Shown here: in pieces, positions 1 through 8,302 of the stretch
Layout of the letters: each line of letters starts with the position of its first letter
How positions within the stretch are numbered: the stretch's first letter is position 1
DNA from: Devosia sp. Root413D1
Lineage (GTDB): Bacteria > Pseudomonadota > Alphaproteobacteria > Rhizobiales > Devosiaceae
Length of the DNA: 64,000 bases
NCBI RefSeq assembly: GCF_001425235.1
Contig: NZ_LMEA01000010.1
Span: 440,275 to 504,274 of the forward strand
Direction: 5' to 3'
Program-made: the position numbers and the translations under genes
Notes under the pieces: generated by a model
The model's input: the letters and a program-made list of their open reading frames with translations, nothing else
Databases searched by the model: none
Told to the model about the DNA's origin: nothing

Positions 1-2
1 AA

Positions 3-26
3 AAAGGCCCGCCGGAGCGGGCCTTT
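3..26 (-). terminator. Rho-independent terminator of the PRC-barrel gene
   Basis: Perfect 10-bp stem (AAAGGCCCGC at 3-12, GCGGGCCTTT at 17-26) with a 4-nt loop. Read on the minus strand it ends in a run of T (the A-run at 1-5). It lies about 20 bases past the stop codon of the gene at 48-1031. Confidence 0.9.
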
Positions 27-47
27 CGTGCTTGCGACAGCGGATAC

Positions 48-1031
48 TTACTGCAGAACGTCGGTCTTCAGCAGCTGGGTGTCGCGCTCGGCTTCCCAGG
101 TGTCCTTGTTGTAGGCCACGGCCTTGTCGAGCTGATCGCGCGTCACGTTGAGGAACAGGAACTTGTCGCCGTTCGCGTTGGTGGCAAAGCGCAGGTTCTC
201 GACCGAAACGGCCACCGGCTTGGTGCCGATGCCGAGGAAACCACCGAAATCGATGATCACCGCATCAACGGCCTTGCCGTCGGCGCCGAGGATCACGTCG
301 CCGATGGCGCCGAGGTGCTCGTCACCCGGGCCATAGGCATTGGTGCCGATCAGCTCTTCAGCGGTGAGCGGCGCATCGGTCAACGTGGCGCGGTCGATCG
401 GCCCGGCCACGGTGGTGGCTGCCGGGGTAGTGCTCTGATCGGCCGGAGCCATGGCGTCGGCGGGCTGATCGGCCGGAGCAGCGTTGTCAGCCGGAGCGGT
501 TGCCGCAGGGGCATTGGCGTCGGCTGCCGGCGCTGTCGTATCTGCCGGAGCAGCGTCGGCGGCGTCATCAGTGGTCTCGAAGTTCGGGGCGGTCTCCAGC
601 GCTTCCTTGGTGGTCGCCAGCACGAAGCGCTCGCTGCCGTCTTCGGCGGTGATCCACTCGAGCTCGGCATAGTTCACGGCAACGTTCTTTTCGCCGATGC
701 CGAGGAAGCCGCCAACGCCGATGACCACAGCGGCGACTTCGCCGCCTTCACCGATCACCAGGTTATTGACGTCGCCGATATGCTCGGCGTCCGCCGCGGA
801 CGAGGAATAGACCTGCTTGCCGATAATTTCAGTCGCGAGGTTATCCTTGTCGGTGACGGTGTAGCCGGAAGCGAGGATCGAGGTGTCGAGCGGTTCGGCC
901 GGCGTTGCTTCGGTGGTGGCGGGAGCCTCGGCGGCCGGAGCTTCGGTTGCCGGCGCAGCGGCGTCCTGCGCCATGGCGCCTGCAGTGAGCAGGGCGACGA
1001 CGGCAGTGGTGGTCATAAGGGTACGGAACAT
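48..1031 (-). CDS. Secreted protein with two PRC-barrel domains
   Basis: 327 aa. An N-terminal signal peptide (hydrophobic segment ending TAGAMAQ, cleavage near residue 22) is followed by an Ala/Pro/Thr-rich linker. A first PRC-barrel domain spans about residues 65-130, a second Ala/Pro-rich linker follows, and a second PRC-barrel lies at about 225-295. Both domains carry the GGFLGIG signature followed by a VAV strand, which argues for internal duplication. PRC-barrels are small beta-barrels first known from photosynthetic reaction-centre subunit H and RimM; in Rhizobiales many exported copies have unknown function. The low-complexity linkers suggest a flexible periplasmic or envelope protein. 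The ATG at 1031 is followed directly by the signal peptide. The gene stands alone, with a strong terminator behind it and a 12-bp inverted repeat in front. Domain assignment is firm; cellular role is unknown. Confidence 0.88.
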   Translation of the reverse strand: MFRTLMTTTAVVALLTAGAMAQDAAAPATEAPAAEAPATTEATPAEPLDTSILASGYTVTDKDNLATEIIGKQVYSSSAADAEHIGDVNNLVIGEGGEVAAVVIGVGGFLGIGEKNVAVNYAELEWITAEDGSERFVLATTKEALETAPNFETTDDAADAAPADTTAPAADANAPAATAPADNAAPADQPADAMAPADQSTTPAATTVAGPIDRATLTDAPLTAEELIGTNAYGPGDEHLGAIGDVILGADGKAVDAVIIDFGGFLGIGTKPVAVSVENLRFATNANGDKFLFLNVTRDQLDKAVAYNKDTWEAERDTQLLKTDVLQ

Positions 1032-1064
1032 TTAAGGTTCTCTCGTTCGTGGGTTCATGAACAA

Positions 1065-1106
1065 GGCCGTGCGGCACATCGCTTGGCTGTGGCGTGCCGC
1101 ACGGCC
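1065..1106 (-). promoter_or_regulatory. 12-bp perfect inverted repeat upstream of the PRC-barrel gene
   Basis: GGCCGTGCGGCA (1065-1076) and its exact reverse complement (1095-1106) with an 18-nt spacer, 34 bases upstream of the ATG. There is no T-run on either side, so it does not look like an intrinsic terminator. It could be a 5'-UTR hairpin or an operator. Confidence 0.6.
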
Positions 1107-1269
1107 CGATGCAGACATAACGTCATCACGAGGCGAGCGTTCCGGTCCCCCGGAAATCAAACCGGGCGACCGTTTTCAGTTTGGTCTGCGCGAACTTCAA
1201 CCAATGTCCGATAGGCCAGGCCGCCGGGTCGGGTAGCTTGGCGCTCTGATTTGATGAGAGGTATTTGCC

Positions 1270-1818
1270 GTGGCTGAGTTCCGGGTCGATCCATTGGTAT
1301 GGGGCCACGGGCCGCGACAGTTCGAGGTGTTCCTCGAGCCGACCTGTCCCTACTCCGCCAAGGCCTTCGGCAAGCTCGAGCCGCTGCTGGCGGCAGTGGG
1401 CGAGGACAAGCTGACGGTGAAGATCCGGCTGCACTCGCAGCCCTGGCACATGTTCTCGCCGGTGATCGTCAGGGCGATCTATGCCGCGGCGAGCCTGCCG
1501 GCGGGCAATGCGGCGGCGAGGCAGGTGATGCAGGCGGTCTACGAGCATCGCGAGGAGTTCGAGTTCGAACGGCATGCCACCGGGCCGAACCGCGACGCGA
1601 CGCCCAACGACCTGATCCGGCGCATCGAAGGCTATACCGGGCTCAGGCTGATGGCGGCGTTCGACGAGCCGCTGCTCGACAAATCGACCCGCTGGGATGC
1701 GCGCTATGCTCGGCAGAACGGCATCCACGTATCACCCAGCTTCATGATCGACGGGATCGTCCAGGCTGACATGAGCAGCGGCGACGAGGTTTCGGTTTGG
1801 GTCAAGAAGCTGGCTTAG
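1270..1818 (+). CDS. DsbA-like thioredoxin-fold protein with a CPYS motif
   Basis: 182 aa with no signal peptide, so probably cytoplasmic. After a beta strand (FEVFLEPT) comes CPYS at the position of the thioredoxin CxxC, then a helical region and a C-terminal cis-Pro-type segment (HVSPSFMIDG), the normal order of the DsbA/thioredoxin_4 fold. The second active-site cysteine is replaced by serine, so a classical two-cysteine disulfide exchange is not possible; a monothiol reductase or glutathione-linked role is possible. Start is GTG at 1270 with GAGAGG about 8 bases ahead. Monocistronic, divergent from the PRC-barrel gene. Fold is fairly certain, substrate unknown. Confidence 0.8.
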   Translation: MAEFRVDPLVWGHGPRQFEVFLEPTCPYSAKAFGKLEPLLAAVGEDKLTVKIRLHSQPWHMFSPVIVRAIYAAASLPAGNAAARQVMQAVYEHREEFEFERHATGPNRDATPNDLIRRIEGYTGLRLMAAFDEPLLDKSTRWDARYARQNGIHVSPSFMIDGIVQADMSSGDEVSVWVKKLA

Positions 1819-1849
1819 GCTGTTGTGATTGGGCGGCATTGGCGAGGAT

Positions 1850-1925
1850 GTCATCCCTGCGAAAGCAGGGACCCAGCTCTCAACCTGCGCCGGAGGATAG
1901 ATGGGTCCCAGCTTTCACTGGGATG
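1850..1925. repeat. Family-C palindromic repeat, copy C1
   Basis: Two outward-facing half units (GTCATCCCTGCGAAAGCAGG... and its mirror ...CAGCTTTCACTGGGATG). Other copies of this family lie at 14507, 18667, 35272 and 53801. Imperfect arms indicate drift from the consensus GTCATCCCAGCGAAAGCTGG. Confidence 0.8.
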
Positions 1926-1980
1926 TGGGTGGGGTGACCGCGGTGGGTCAGCTCGACCACGACTGCTTCTCGTCGCTGCA

Positions 1981-2020
1981 AAAATCAAAGGCCGGCCCCG
2001 TTTTCCGAGGTCCGGCCTTC
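1981..2020 (-). terminator. Terminator after the 2185-3988 minus-strand genes
   Basis: Stem AAGGCCGG (1989-1996) with CCGGCCTT (2013-2020). On the minus strand the stem is followed by TTGATTTTT (A-run at 1981-1988). Placed correctly to end the leftward transcript from the metallopeptidase/GNAT/small-protein set. Confidence 0.75.
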
Positions 2021-2184
2021 CACGCCTCCCAGCGTTCTGTCGGGGCGGCGAGGCGCCCCACGTCCAGCAAGCTAGCGGAGAATTGACGGCGGCGCGCGGT
2101 TTGCCGGGTTAACCGGTAAAGATTGAATTAATTCGGTAAGGGCTTGGTAGTCTCTTCGCCGGGGCGCGGCTGCGGGAGCGCGGC

Positions 2185-2373
2185 CTAGAGCGGCTGATCC
2201 TCAGGCCGCTCAGTGAGCCGACCACATTTGGGGCAACGGTAGGGGTAGTCCGGCCAGGAGGTTCCAAACGAGACCAGCACGAACGCCCAATGGAACAACC
2301 GTGGCCATTGCTTCCTCACTGCCAGCACCAAGCCGTGGTTGGGGCAGTTCTGGTACTGCTTGTCCCCGGCCAT
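2185..2373 (-). CDS. Small protein with two Cys-containing motifs and a hydrophobic middle
   Basis: 62 aa beginning MAGDKQYQNCPNHG; the ATG is at 2373, 5 bases downstream of the GNAT stop codon, with GAGGCGG directly before it. A CPNH motif near the N-terminus and a CPKCG motif near the C-terminus could bind one zinc ion as a small ribbon. Between them is an aromatic hydrophobic stretch (LFHWAFVLVSFGTSW) that may be buried or membrane-associated. I do not recognise a family. Spacing to the GNAT gene and the terminator downstream support that it is a real, co-transcribed gene. A longer in-frame reading that runs into the GNAT gene is not credible. Confidence 0.6.
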   Translation of the reverse strand: MAGDKQYQNCPNHGLVLAVRKQWPRLFHWAFVLVSFGTSWPDYPYRCPKCGRLTERPEDQPL

Positions 2374-2378
2374 CCGCC

Positions 2379-2813
2379 TCAGTACGTCCTCATCTTGAGG
2401 TGGAGAATGCCTGAGCCATCGTCGAACGGCTCGCCGAAGGCGACGAAACCGAGCTTTTCGTAGACGGCGAGCTTGTCGTGCTGGGCGGTGAGATAGAAGC
2501 GGCTCTCGCCCTTGTCGCGCGCCAGGGCCATGGCGTGGCGGAGCAGCCGGGTGGAGATGCCCTGGCCGCGCCAGAGCTGCGCAACGACCACGCGGCCAAG
2601 CTTCACGTGCTCCGGCGTCCATATGATACGCAGCGTGCCGACGACATTGCCGGCGGCAATCGCCACCAGATGCGTGGCGGTAAGGTCGTCGGCGTCGAAT
2701 TCCTCAGCCTCGGGGATCTGCTGCTCGATGACGAAGACCTCGCGGCGCAGCGCGAAGGCGGCGTTGCAAAGGGTGGAGAACACCGGAACGGTGAGAAGCG
2801 TGATGTCGTGCAT
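2379..2813 (-). CDS. GNAT-family N-acetyltransferase
   Basis: 144 aa, typical single-domain GNAT length. The N-terminus has the ElaA-like LRREVFVIEQ segment, followed by strand-rich residues (LVAIAAGNVVGTLRII). The acetyl-CoA pyrophosphate-binding loop reads LWRGQGISTRLL (R/Q-x-x-G-x-G/A type) near residue 83, and a C-terminal YEKLGFVAFGEPF motif is typical of the fold. Acceptor substrate cannot be told from sequence. It lies 38 bases after the metallopeptidase gene and just before the small Cys-motif gene, probably in one transcript. Confidence 0.85.
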   Translation of the reverse strand: MHDITLLTVPVFSTLCNAAFALRREVFVIEQQIPEAEEFDADDLTATHLVAIAAGNVVGTLRIIWTPEHVKLGRVVVAQLWRGQGISTRLLRHAMALARDKGESRFYLTAQHDKLAVYEKLGFVAFGEPFDDGSGILHLKMRTY

Positions 2814-2851
2814 GCCGGATAGAGATCACATCAGCGCCGACCGCTCCAGCC

Positions 2852-3988
2852 TCAGGTACGGGGCAACTCGGCTGGGCCGCTGGGGACGTTGATCGGGATC
2901 GGCCCGGCGGCGCTGGGGACGGTCCATTGCACGGTGCCGGCATCATGCACCAGCCGGGCGACGAAGCCGAGCTTGGCGATCACCTCGGGGGTGAGCACGA
3001 ATGGGTAGGCGTCGTGCTGCCCGACGGCGCGGTTGAGATTGTTCATCAGCGAGGCGAGCGGAATCCAATTCTCGATCAGCTCGTCGATGTCGGCATCGTC
3101 ATAGGGGTCGTAGTCGAGCCGGGTGGTCAGTTCGCCTCTCTGGTCGACGGCGGGCCGGAGGTTGAGGCCGAAGGAGGCCGCCATCTCGGTGGTGTCGACG
3201 AGGTGCAGGTAGTGCGCGAAGGTCTCGGCGAAATCTTCCCAGGGATGGGAGGTGGCGTAGGCCGAGATGTAGTGCTGCTGCCAGCCGGCGGGAGCGCCGT
3301 TGGCGTAGTGTGCGGCGAGCGCGCTCTCGTAGTCGGCGCTCTCGTCGCCGAACAGGGTGCGGAACTCCTGATGCGCCGGGCGGCCGGCGATCAGCAGATC
3401 CCAGTAATAGTGGCCGATCTCGTGGCGAAAATGGCCGAGCAGGGTGCGGTAGGGCTCGTTAAACCGGGTACGGCGGTACTCGCGCGCGGCGTCATCGGCC
3501 TCTTTCAGCGCCAGGGTGATGATGCCGCTGTCATGCCCGGTGAGCACCGGGGCGCGCGAAACCTCCTCGTTGAGGAACCTGAAGCTCAGGCCGTGCACCG
3601 GGTCTTCGTTACGGGTGGCGAGTGGCAAATGCAGCCGCAGCAGCGAGTAGATCAGCCGCTTCTTGGCGCGCTCGATCACCTGCCAGCGGCCTAGATCGAC
3701 CGGGTTCTTGATATCGGGGATCAGCCCGTTATGGCGGCATGCGAGGCAGTAGGGATCGGCTCCCGGCGCATGCAGCAGCAGCCAGTTGCAGGCGCCATGC
3801 GCGGCATTGGCGCAGTAAACGAAGGAGCGGTTGAAGAAGGCCGGCGCCATCCAGATCCCGGGGCCGCCATCGAGCGAGAACAGGTTGTTGGTGAGCGGGC
3901 CATAGCCGAGCGCACGGCCGCAGCGCTCGCAGCGGGTGTTCTCGAAGTAGAGCAGGTGACCGCAATGGTCGCAGCGGAAGAGCTTCAT
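2852..3988 (-). CDS. Putative zinc-binding metallopeptidase (gluzincin-like, zinc-ribbon N-terminus)
   Basis: 378 aa from MKLFRCDHCG. The N-terminus is a double CxxC zinc ribbon (C6/C9 and C20/C23), with another CxxC at residues 81-84. A HEIGH motif at 189-193 (HExxH, followed by YYWDLL) is the catalytic zinc site of this family, which is annotated in databases as a putative zinc-binding metallopeptidase of about 350-380 aa. A later DFAETFAHYLH segment supplies a candidate third zinc ligand. No signal peptide, so cytoplasmic. An upstream in-frame ATG would add 21 residues, but the start at 3988 begins exactly at the ribbon. First gene of the minus-strand set. Substrate unknown. Confidence 0.85.
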   Translation of the reverse strand: MKLFRCDHCGHLLYFENTRCERCGRALGYGPLTNNLFSLDGGPGIWMAPAFFNRSFVYCANAAHGACNWLLLHAPGADPYCLACRHNGLIPDIKNPVDLGRWQVIERAKKRLIYSLLRLHLPLATRNEDPVHGLSFRFLNEEVSRAPVLTGHDSGIITLALKEADDAAREYRRTRFNEPYRTLLGHFRHEIGHYYWDLLIAGRPAHQEFRTLFGDESADYESALAAHYANGAPAGWQQHYISAYATSHPWEDFAETFAHYLHLVDTTEMAASFGLNLRPAVDQRGELTTRLDYDPYDDADIDELIENWIPLASLMNNLNRAVGQHDAYPFVLTPEVIAKLGFVARLVHDAGTVQWTVPSAAGPIPINVPSGPAELPRT

Positions 3989-4098
3989 CGGGGCTCGTGG
4001 GGTGACGCGGGACCATAATGCACGCTGGCGTGGCGTGGTTCCGGGCGCCACCCCGGAAAACTACTGGTGCGGCCCACGCTCCCTGGTTTCCGGCTCGA

Positions 4099-6228
4099 TC
4101 AGACGCTCCCGATCGTCTTCAGCCGTACGCGCGGGTGTACTTCGTTCTGGCTCATCACCACGGTCTGCGGGCGGAAGCGTTCGATGATGGCGCGGACATG
4201 CGGGCGGATACCGGGGGAAGTGATGAGGACGGGGATTTCGCCCATCTGGGCAGCGTTCTCAAAGCCTTGCTGGATGCCGACGATGAACTGCTGCAGGCGC
4301 GACGGAGCCATGGCGAGGTGGCGGTCATTGCCGTCGCCGACCAGCGCCTCGGCGAAATCCCGTTCCCATTGCGGCGACAGGGTGAGCAGCGGCAGGTTGC
4401 CGTCCGGCCCCAGATTGGCGGCGCAGAGCTGGCGGGCGAGGCGCGAACGCACGTGCTCGGCGATGGTCTGGGCGGTGCGGCCCGGGCCGGCGATCTCGGC
4501 GATGCCTTCGAGGATAGTGGGCAGGTCGCGGATCGAGATGCGCTCAATGAGCAGGGTCTGCAGCACGCGCTGCACGCCCGAGACCGAGATCTGGCTGGGG
4601 ATGATGTCCTCGACCAGCTTCTGCTGATCCTTCGAGAGGCCGGCAAGCAGCGACTGCACGTTGGCATAGCTGAGCAGGTCCGAGACGTTGGCCTTCAGCA
4701 CCTCGGTGAGGTGGGTGGAGATGACCGTCGAGGGGTCGATGATCGAGTAGCCGCGGAGCTCGGCTTCGTCGCGCAAAGCCGGCTCGATCCAGGTGGCGGG
4801 CAGGCCGAAGGTCGGCTCGGTGGTGTGGACGCCGGGCAGGTTGATCTCCCGGCCCATCGGATCCATCACCATCAGCTGGTGCGCGAAGATCTGGCCGCGG
4901 CCGGCATCGACCTCCTTGATCTTGACCTTATAGTCGTTCGGCTCGAGCTGCATGTTGTCGAGGATGCGGACCGGCGGCATGATGAAGCCGAGCTCGGTGG
5001 CGAGCTGCCGGCGCAGCGCCTTGATCTGCTCGGTGAGCCGATCGGTGCCGGTGTCGTCTTCCTTGACCAGTGACAGCAGGCCATATCCGAGCTCGAGCTT
5101 CAGCTCGTCGATCCTGAGGCTGTCGGAGATCGGCGCTTCGGTGGCGACCGGGTTGGCCTGGGCATGCTCCATGGCAGCCTCGACGATGGCGCGATCGGCG
5201 GTGGCGGTTTTCTTCCTGCCCGACTTGAAGGCGAGCCAGCCGCAGCCGGCGGCAAGCGCCAGGAACGGGATGATCGGCATGCCCGGCAGCAGGGCCAGCG
5301 CACCGATGACGGCGGCCGACATGCCGAGCGCCTTGGGATAGCCGGTGAACTGGGCGACCAGCGCCTTGTCGGCCGAGCCGGTAACGCCGGCCTTGGAAAC
5401 CAGCAGGCCCGCGGCGGTCGAGACGATCAGGGCCGGGATCTGGCTGACGAGGCCATCGCCGACGGTGAGCAGGGTGTAGTTGTGGCCGGCTTCGGCGAAG
5501 CTCAGGCCCTCCTGCAGCATGCCGATGACGAGACCGGCGATGATGTTGATGAAGGTGATCAACAGGCCGGCAATGGCGTCGCCGCGCACGAACTTGCTGG
5601 CGCCATCCATGTTGCCGAAGAAGGCGCTCTCGGCCTCGAGGTTTTCGCGGCGCTTGCGCGCGGTGGTCTCATCGATCAGGCCGGCCGAGAGGTCGGCGTC
5701 GATGGCCATCTGCTTGCCGGGCATGGCGTCGAGGTTGAAGCGCGCCGCGACTTCGGCGATGCGGCCCGAACCCTTGGTGATGACGATGAAGTTGACGATG
5801 ATCAGGATGGCGAAGACGACGACGCCGATGACGAAGTTGCCCCGCATGACGAAGTTGCCGAACGCCTCGATGACGTGACCGGCGGCATCGGTGCCGTTAT
5901 GGCCCTCGGCGAGGATCAGGCGGGTGGTGGCGAGGTTCAGCGCCAAGCGCAACATGGCGGCGATCAGCAGCACCGTCGGAAAGGCCGAGAACTCGAGCGG
6001 CGTCTGGATGAACAGCGCCGTCATCAGGATCAGCACCGAAAAGACGATCGAGATGGCCAGCAACAGGTCGAGCAGCAGCGGCGGCAGCGGCACGATGAGG
6101 ACGACGATGATCCCCATAATGCCGATGGCGAGCCCGATATCGGACGTGCCGAACGACTTCCACAGCCCCTGGATCGAGAAGGTCGGAAGCTTCAGGCCGG
6201 ATGGGCCGGGGGCGGAGAGATCAGCCAC
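4099..6228 (-). CDS. flhA: Flagellar biosynthesis protein FlhA (type III export gate)
   Basis: 709 aa, full length for FlhA. The N-terminal half is an integral-membrane domain with about eight hydrophobic segments and the conserved cytoplasmic FHIPEP-type loop (RFNLDAMPGKQMAIDADL), followed by the large cytoplasmic domain that forms the nonameric ring docking chaperone-substrate complexes. It couples proton motive force to export of rod, hook and filament proteins. Start is GTG at 6228 (AAGGTG five bases ahead). It is last in the fliF-to-flhA run and is separated from flbD by a 165-base gap that contains repeat D1, so it may have its own promoter. Confidence 0.97.
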   Translation of the reverse strand: MADLSAPGPSGLKLPTFSIQGLWKSFGTSDIGLAIGIMGIIVVLIVPLPPLLLDLLLAISIVFSVLILMTALFIQTPLEFSAFPTVLLIAAMLRLALNLATTRLILAEGHNGTDAAGHVIEAFGNFVMRGNFVIGVVVFAILIIVNFIVITKGSGRIAEVAARFNLDAMPGKQMAIDADLSAGLIDETTARKRRENLEAESAFFGNMDGASKFVRGDAIAGLLITFINIIAGLVIGMLQEGLSFAEAGHNYTLLTVGDGLVSQIPALIVSTAAGLLVSKAGVTGSADKALVAQFTGYPKALGMSAAVIGALALLPGMPIIPFLALAAGCGWLAFKSGRKKTATADRAIVEAAMEHAQANPVATEAPISDSLRIDELKLELGYGLLSLVKEDDTGTDRLTEQIKALRRQLATELGFIMPPVRILDNMQLEPNDYKVKIKEVDAGRGQIFAHQLMVMDPMGREINLPGVHTTEPTFGLPATWIEPALRDEAELRGYSIIDPSTVISTHLTEVLKANVSDLLSYANVQSLLAGLSKDQQKLVEDIIPSQISVSGVQRVLQTLLIERISIRDLPTILEGIAEIAGPGRTAQTIAEHVRSRLARQLCAANLGPDGNLPLLTLSPQWERDFAEALVGDGNDRHLAMAPSRLQQFIVGIQQGFENAAQMGEIPVLITSPGIRPHVRAIIERFRPQTVVMSQNEVHPRVRLKTIGSV

Positions 6229-6259
6229 GGGTACACCTTGACGTCAGAGCGTGGGGCAC

Positions 6260-6375
6260 CCCCCTCCCGACCTCCCCCACAAGGGGGGAGGTGAAGAGTC
6301 GAGGCTGTGGCTCGATCGTGCCGAGTCCTCGATGCGGCACCTCCCCCCTTGTGGGGGAGGATGGGAGGGGGGAGG
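6260..6375. repeat. Family-D palindromic repeat, copy D1
   Basis: Two GC-rich arms (CTCCCGACCTCCCCCACAAG... / ...GTGGGGGAGGATGGGAGG) flank a central segment with TCGAGGCTGTGGCTCGAT. The same centre and arms occur in opposite orientation at 50049-50167. It sits between flbD and flhA. Confidence 0.75.
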
Positions 6376-6393
6376 GCGCCAAGCGATGGCCCC

Positions 6394-7764
6394 TCACGCT
6401 GCCGAGTTCCGCTGCTCGCCTGGCGCGGCGATGGCGAGGCCTTCGTCGGCGTATTGGTTGAGCTTGTTGCGCAGCGTGCGGATCGAGATGCCCAGGATGT
6501 TGGCGGCGTGGGTGCGGTTGCCCAGCACGTGGTCGAGGGTGTCGAGGATCAGGTCGCGCTCGACGTCGGCGACGGTGCGGCCGACCATGGCGCGCGAGAT
6601 GGTCTCGGCGGTCTGGGCGGCCTGCGTCGCCACCGAGGCCATGGCGACCACCTCGCTGAGGCCGGTGCCATCAGGCATCGAGATGGCGTCGGGGCCGATG
6701 ATTTCGCCGCCCGACAGCAGCACGGCGCGGTGGAGGGTATTTTCGAGCTCGCGCACGTTGCCCGGCCAGGGGGCGCGGAGCAGCGCGTCACGGGCTTCGG
6801 CCGAGAGGACGCGGCGGCCGAGGCCGTTGGCCTTGGCGTACTTCTCGACGAAGTGCTCGGCCAGCGCCGCGGTATCGCCGGGGCGCTCGCGCAAGGCCGG
6901 GAGTTTCAGGTTCACCACGTTGAGGCGGAACAGCAGATCCTCGCGGAAACTGCCGTCCTTCACCGCTTCGCTGAGGTTGCGGTTGGAGGTGGCGATGATG
7001 CGGATATCGACCGGCACGGGCTTGGTGCCGCCGACGCGGTCGATCAGCCGCTCCTGGATGGCGCGGAGGAGTTTTGCCTGCAGGCGCACGTCCATTTCGG
7101 AGATTTCGTCGAGCAGCAGGGTGCCGCCCGAGGCTTCCTCGAACTTGCCGATGCGGCGCGCGACAGCGCCGGTAAAGGCGCCCTTCTCGTGACCGAACAG
7201 TTCGCTCTCGAGCAGCGCCTCGGGGATGGCGGCGCAGTTGATCGAGATGAAGGCGCGGGAAGCGCGCTTCGAACGGGAGTGGAGGTACTTGGCCATCACC
7301 TCCTTGCCGGTGCCGCTCTCGCCGGTGATCAGCACCGAGGCCTCAGAGGGGGCGACCTGCTCGGCGAGCTTCACCACGCGGGCCATCACCGGGTCGCGAT
7401 AGAGGAAATCAGAGGATTCGCGGGCGACGGCGGCGATGACGGCGGCGATCAGCTCGGCGTCGGGCGGCAGCGGGATATATTCCTTGGCGCCGGCGCGGAT
7501 GGCGTTCACCGCGGCGGCGGCGTTGCTCTCGGTGCCGCAGGCGACCACCGGGATGACGATACGCTCGCCATCGAGCCCGGCGATCAACCCGGCAATATCC
7601 ATCATCACGTCGACCAGCAGCAGGTCGGCGCCGCGGCCGGCGCGCAGCGACGCAAGCGCGATCTCGATCGAGGGGGCGTGGGCCACCTTGGCGCCGCCAT
7701 CCATGGCGAGCTTGGTGGCGGTGGTGAGCTGGCCTTCGAGGGCGCCGACGATGAGAAGCCGCAT
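6394..7764 (-). CDS. flbD: Sigma-54-dependent flagellar regulator FlbD
   Basis: 456 aa. An N-terminal receiver-like domain (1-110) lacks the paired acidic residues normally found after the first strand (it reads LLIVGALEG), although an Asp follows the third strand (LLVDVMMD). The AAA+ domain has Walker A GESGTGKE, the sigma-54 contact motif GAFTGA and Walker B TLLLDE, and a Fis-type helix-turn-helix closes the protein (NILGISIRTLRNKLNQY). In Caulobacter FlbD activates late (class III) flagellar promoters and represses fliF, with activity set by flagellar assembly rather than simple phosphorylation. Position after fliN matches the Caulobacter operon. Candidate targets are visible at 11829 and 17296-17329. 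Confidence 0.94.
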   Translation of the reverse strand: MRLLIVGALEGQLTTATKLAMDGGAKVAHAPSIEIALASLRAGRGADLLLVDVMMDIAGLIAGLDGERIVIPVVACGTESNAAAAVNAIRAGAKEYIPLPPDAELIAAVIAAVARESSDFLYRDPVMARVVKLAEQVAPSEASVLITGESGTGKEVMAKYLHSRSKRASRAFISINCAAIPEALLESELFGHEKGAFTGAVARRIGKFEEASGGTLLLDEISEMDVRLQAKLLRAIQERLIDRVGGTKPVPVDIRIIATSNRNLSEAVKDGSFREDLLFRLNVVNLKLPALRERPGDTAALAEHFVEKYAKANGLGRRVLSAEARDALLRAPWPGNVRELENTLHRAVLLSGGEIIGPDAISMPDGTGLSEVVAMASVATQAAQTAETISRAMVGRTVADVERDLILDTLDHVLGNRTHAANILGISIRTLRNKLNQYADEGLAIAAPGEQRNSAA

Positions 7765-7791
7765 TATTGGTCTCCGAACTCTCGGATTGAT

Positions 7792-7944
7792 GCCTTCTCC
7801 CCTTGTGGGAGAAGGTGCCCGAAGGGCGGATGAGGGGTTGGTTCAGCCGACACCGGCCGCTCGTCACTTCGCTCCGAGCGCGCAGGCTTCGCCCGCGGAC
7901 CCCTCATCCGGGCTTCGCCCACCTTCTCCCACAAGGGGAGAAGG
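7792..7944. repeat. Family-A palindromic repeat, copy A1
   Basis: Inverted arms GCCTTCTCCCCTTGTGGGAG (from 7792) and its mirror ending near 7944, each followed inward by a GAAGGGCGGATGAGGGG-type unit. It lies between fliN and flbD, inside an otherwise tightly packed operon. Confidence 0.8.
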
Positions 7945-7978
7945 CCCGACTGATGGTGCAGTGTGTCGCGTCCGAGCA

Positions 7979-8302
7979 TCACGCTGCCTTGATGATTTCG
8001 GTCATGGTGACGCCGAGACGGTTCTCGACGAGGACGATTTCGCCGCGGGCGACGAGGCGATCATTGACGTAGATTTCGACGGCTTCGCCGACCTGGCGGT
8101 CGAGCTCGACGACGCTGCCGACATCCATCTTGAGCAGGCTCGCCACCGGCACCTTGGCGCGGCCGAGCACCACCGAGATGCGGACGGGAACGTCGAATAC
8201 GGCCTCGAGGTCGGCGGCGGTCTTCTCGCCGGGCGGGGTGTAGCCCTCGCGGCCGGGAGCGGCCATTTCCTCGAAGGTGACCCCGGTATCGCCGGTGCTC
8301 AT
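7979..8302 (-). CDS. fliN: Flagellar motor switch protein FliN
   Basis: 107 aa. A short variable N-terminus is followed by a SpoA/FliN C-terminal domain (about residues 32-107) with the typical VFDVPVRISVVLGRAKVPV and VELDRQVGEAVEIYVNDRLVARGEIV strands. It builds the lower C-ring of the basal body and is involved in switching and export-cargo reception. The ATG overlaps the fliH stop codon by four bases (ATGA), showing translational coupling. It is at the short end for alphaproteobacterial FliN but complete. Confidence 0.93.
   Translation of the reverse strand: MSTGDTGVTFEEMAAPGREGYTPPGEKTAADLEAVFDVPVRISVVLGRAKVPVASLLKMDVGSVVELDRQVGEAVEIYVNDRLVARGEIVLVENRLGVTMTEIIKAA

Larger units (their letters stand above)
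1819..2184. other. Gene-free gap with one repeat and one terminator
   Basis: 366 bases between a plus-strand gene end and a minus-strand gene end. It contains a family-C palindrome (1850-1925) and a minus-strand terminator (1981-2020). Short open frames here are translations of the repeat; no gene is supported. Confidence 0.7.

Noticed and set aside
2185-2622. 145-aa frame extending the small Cys-motif protein into the GNAT gene
   Set aside because: The first 83 residues are an out-of-frame translation of the GNAT; the start at 2373 has its own ribosome-binding site.
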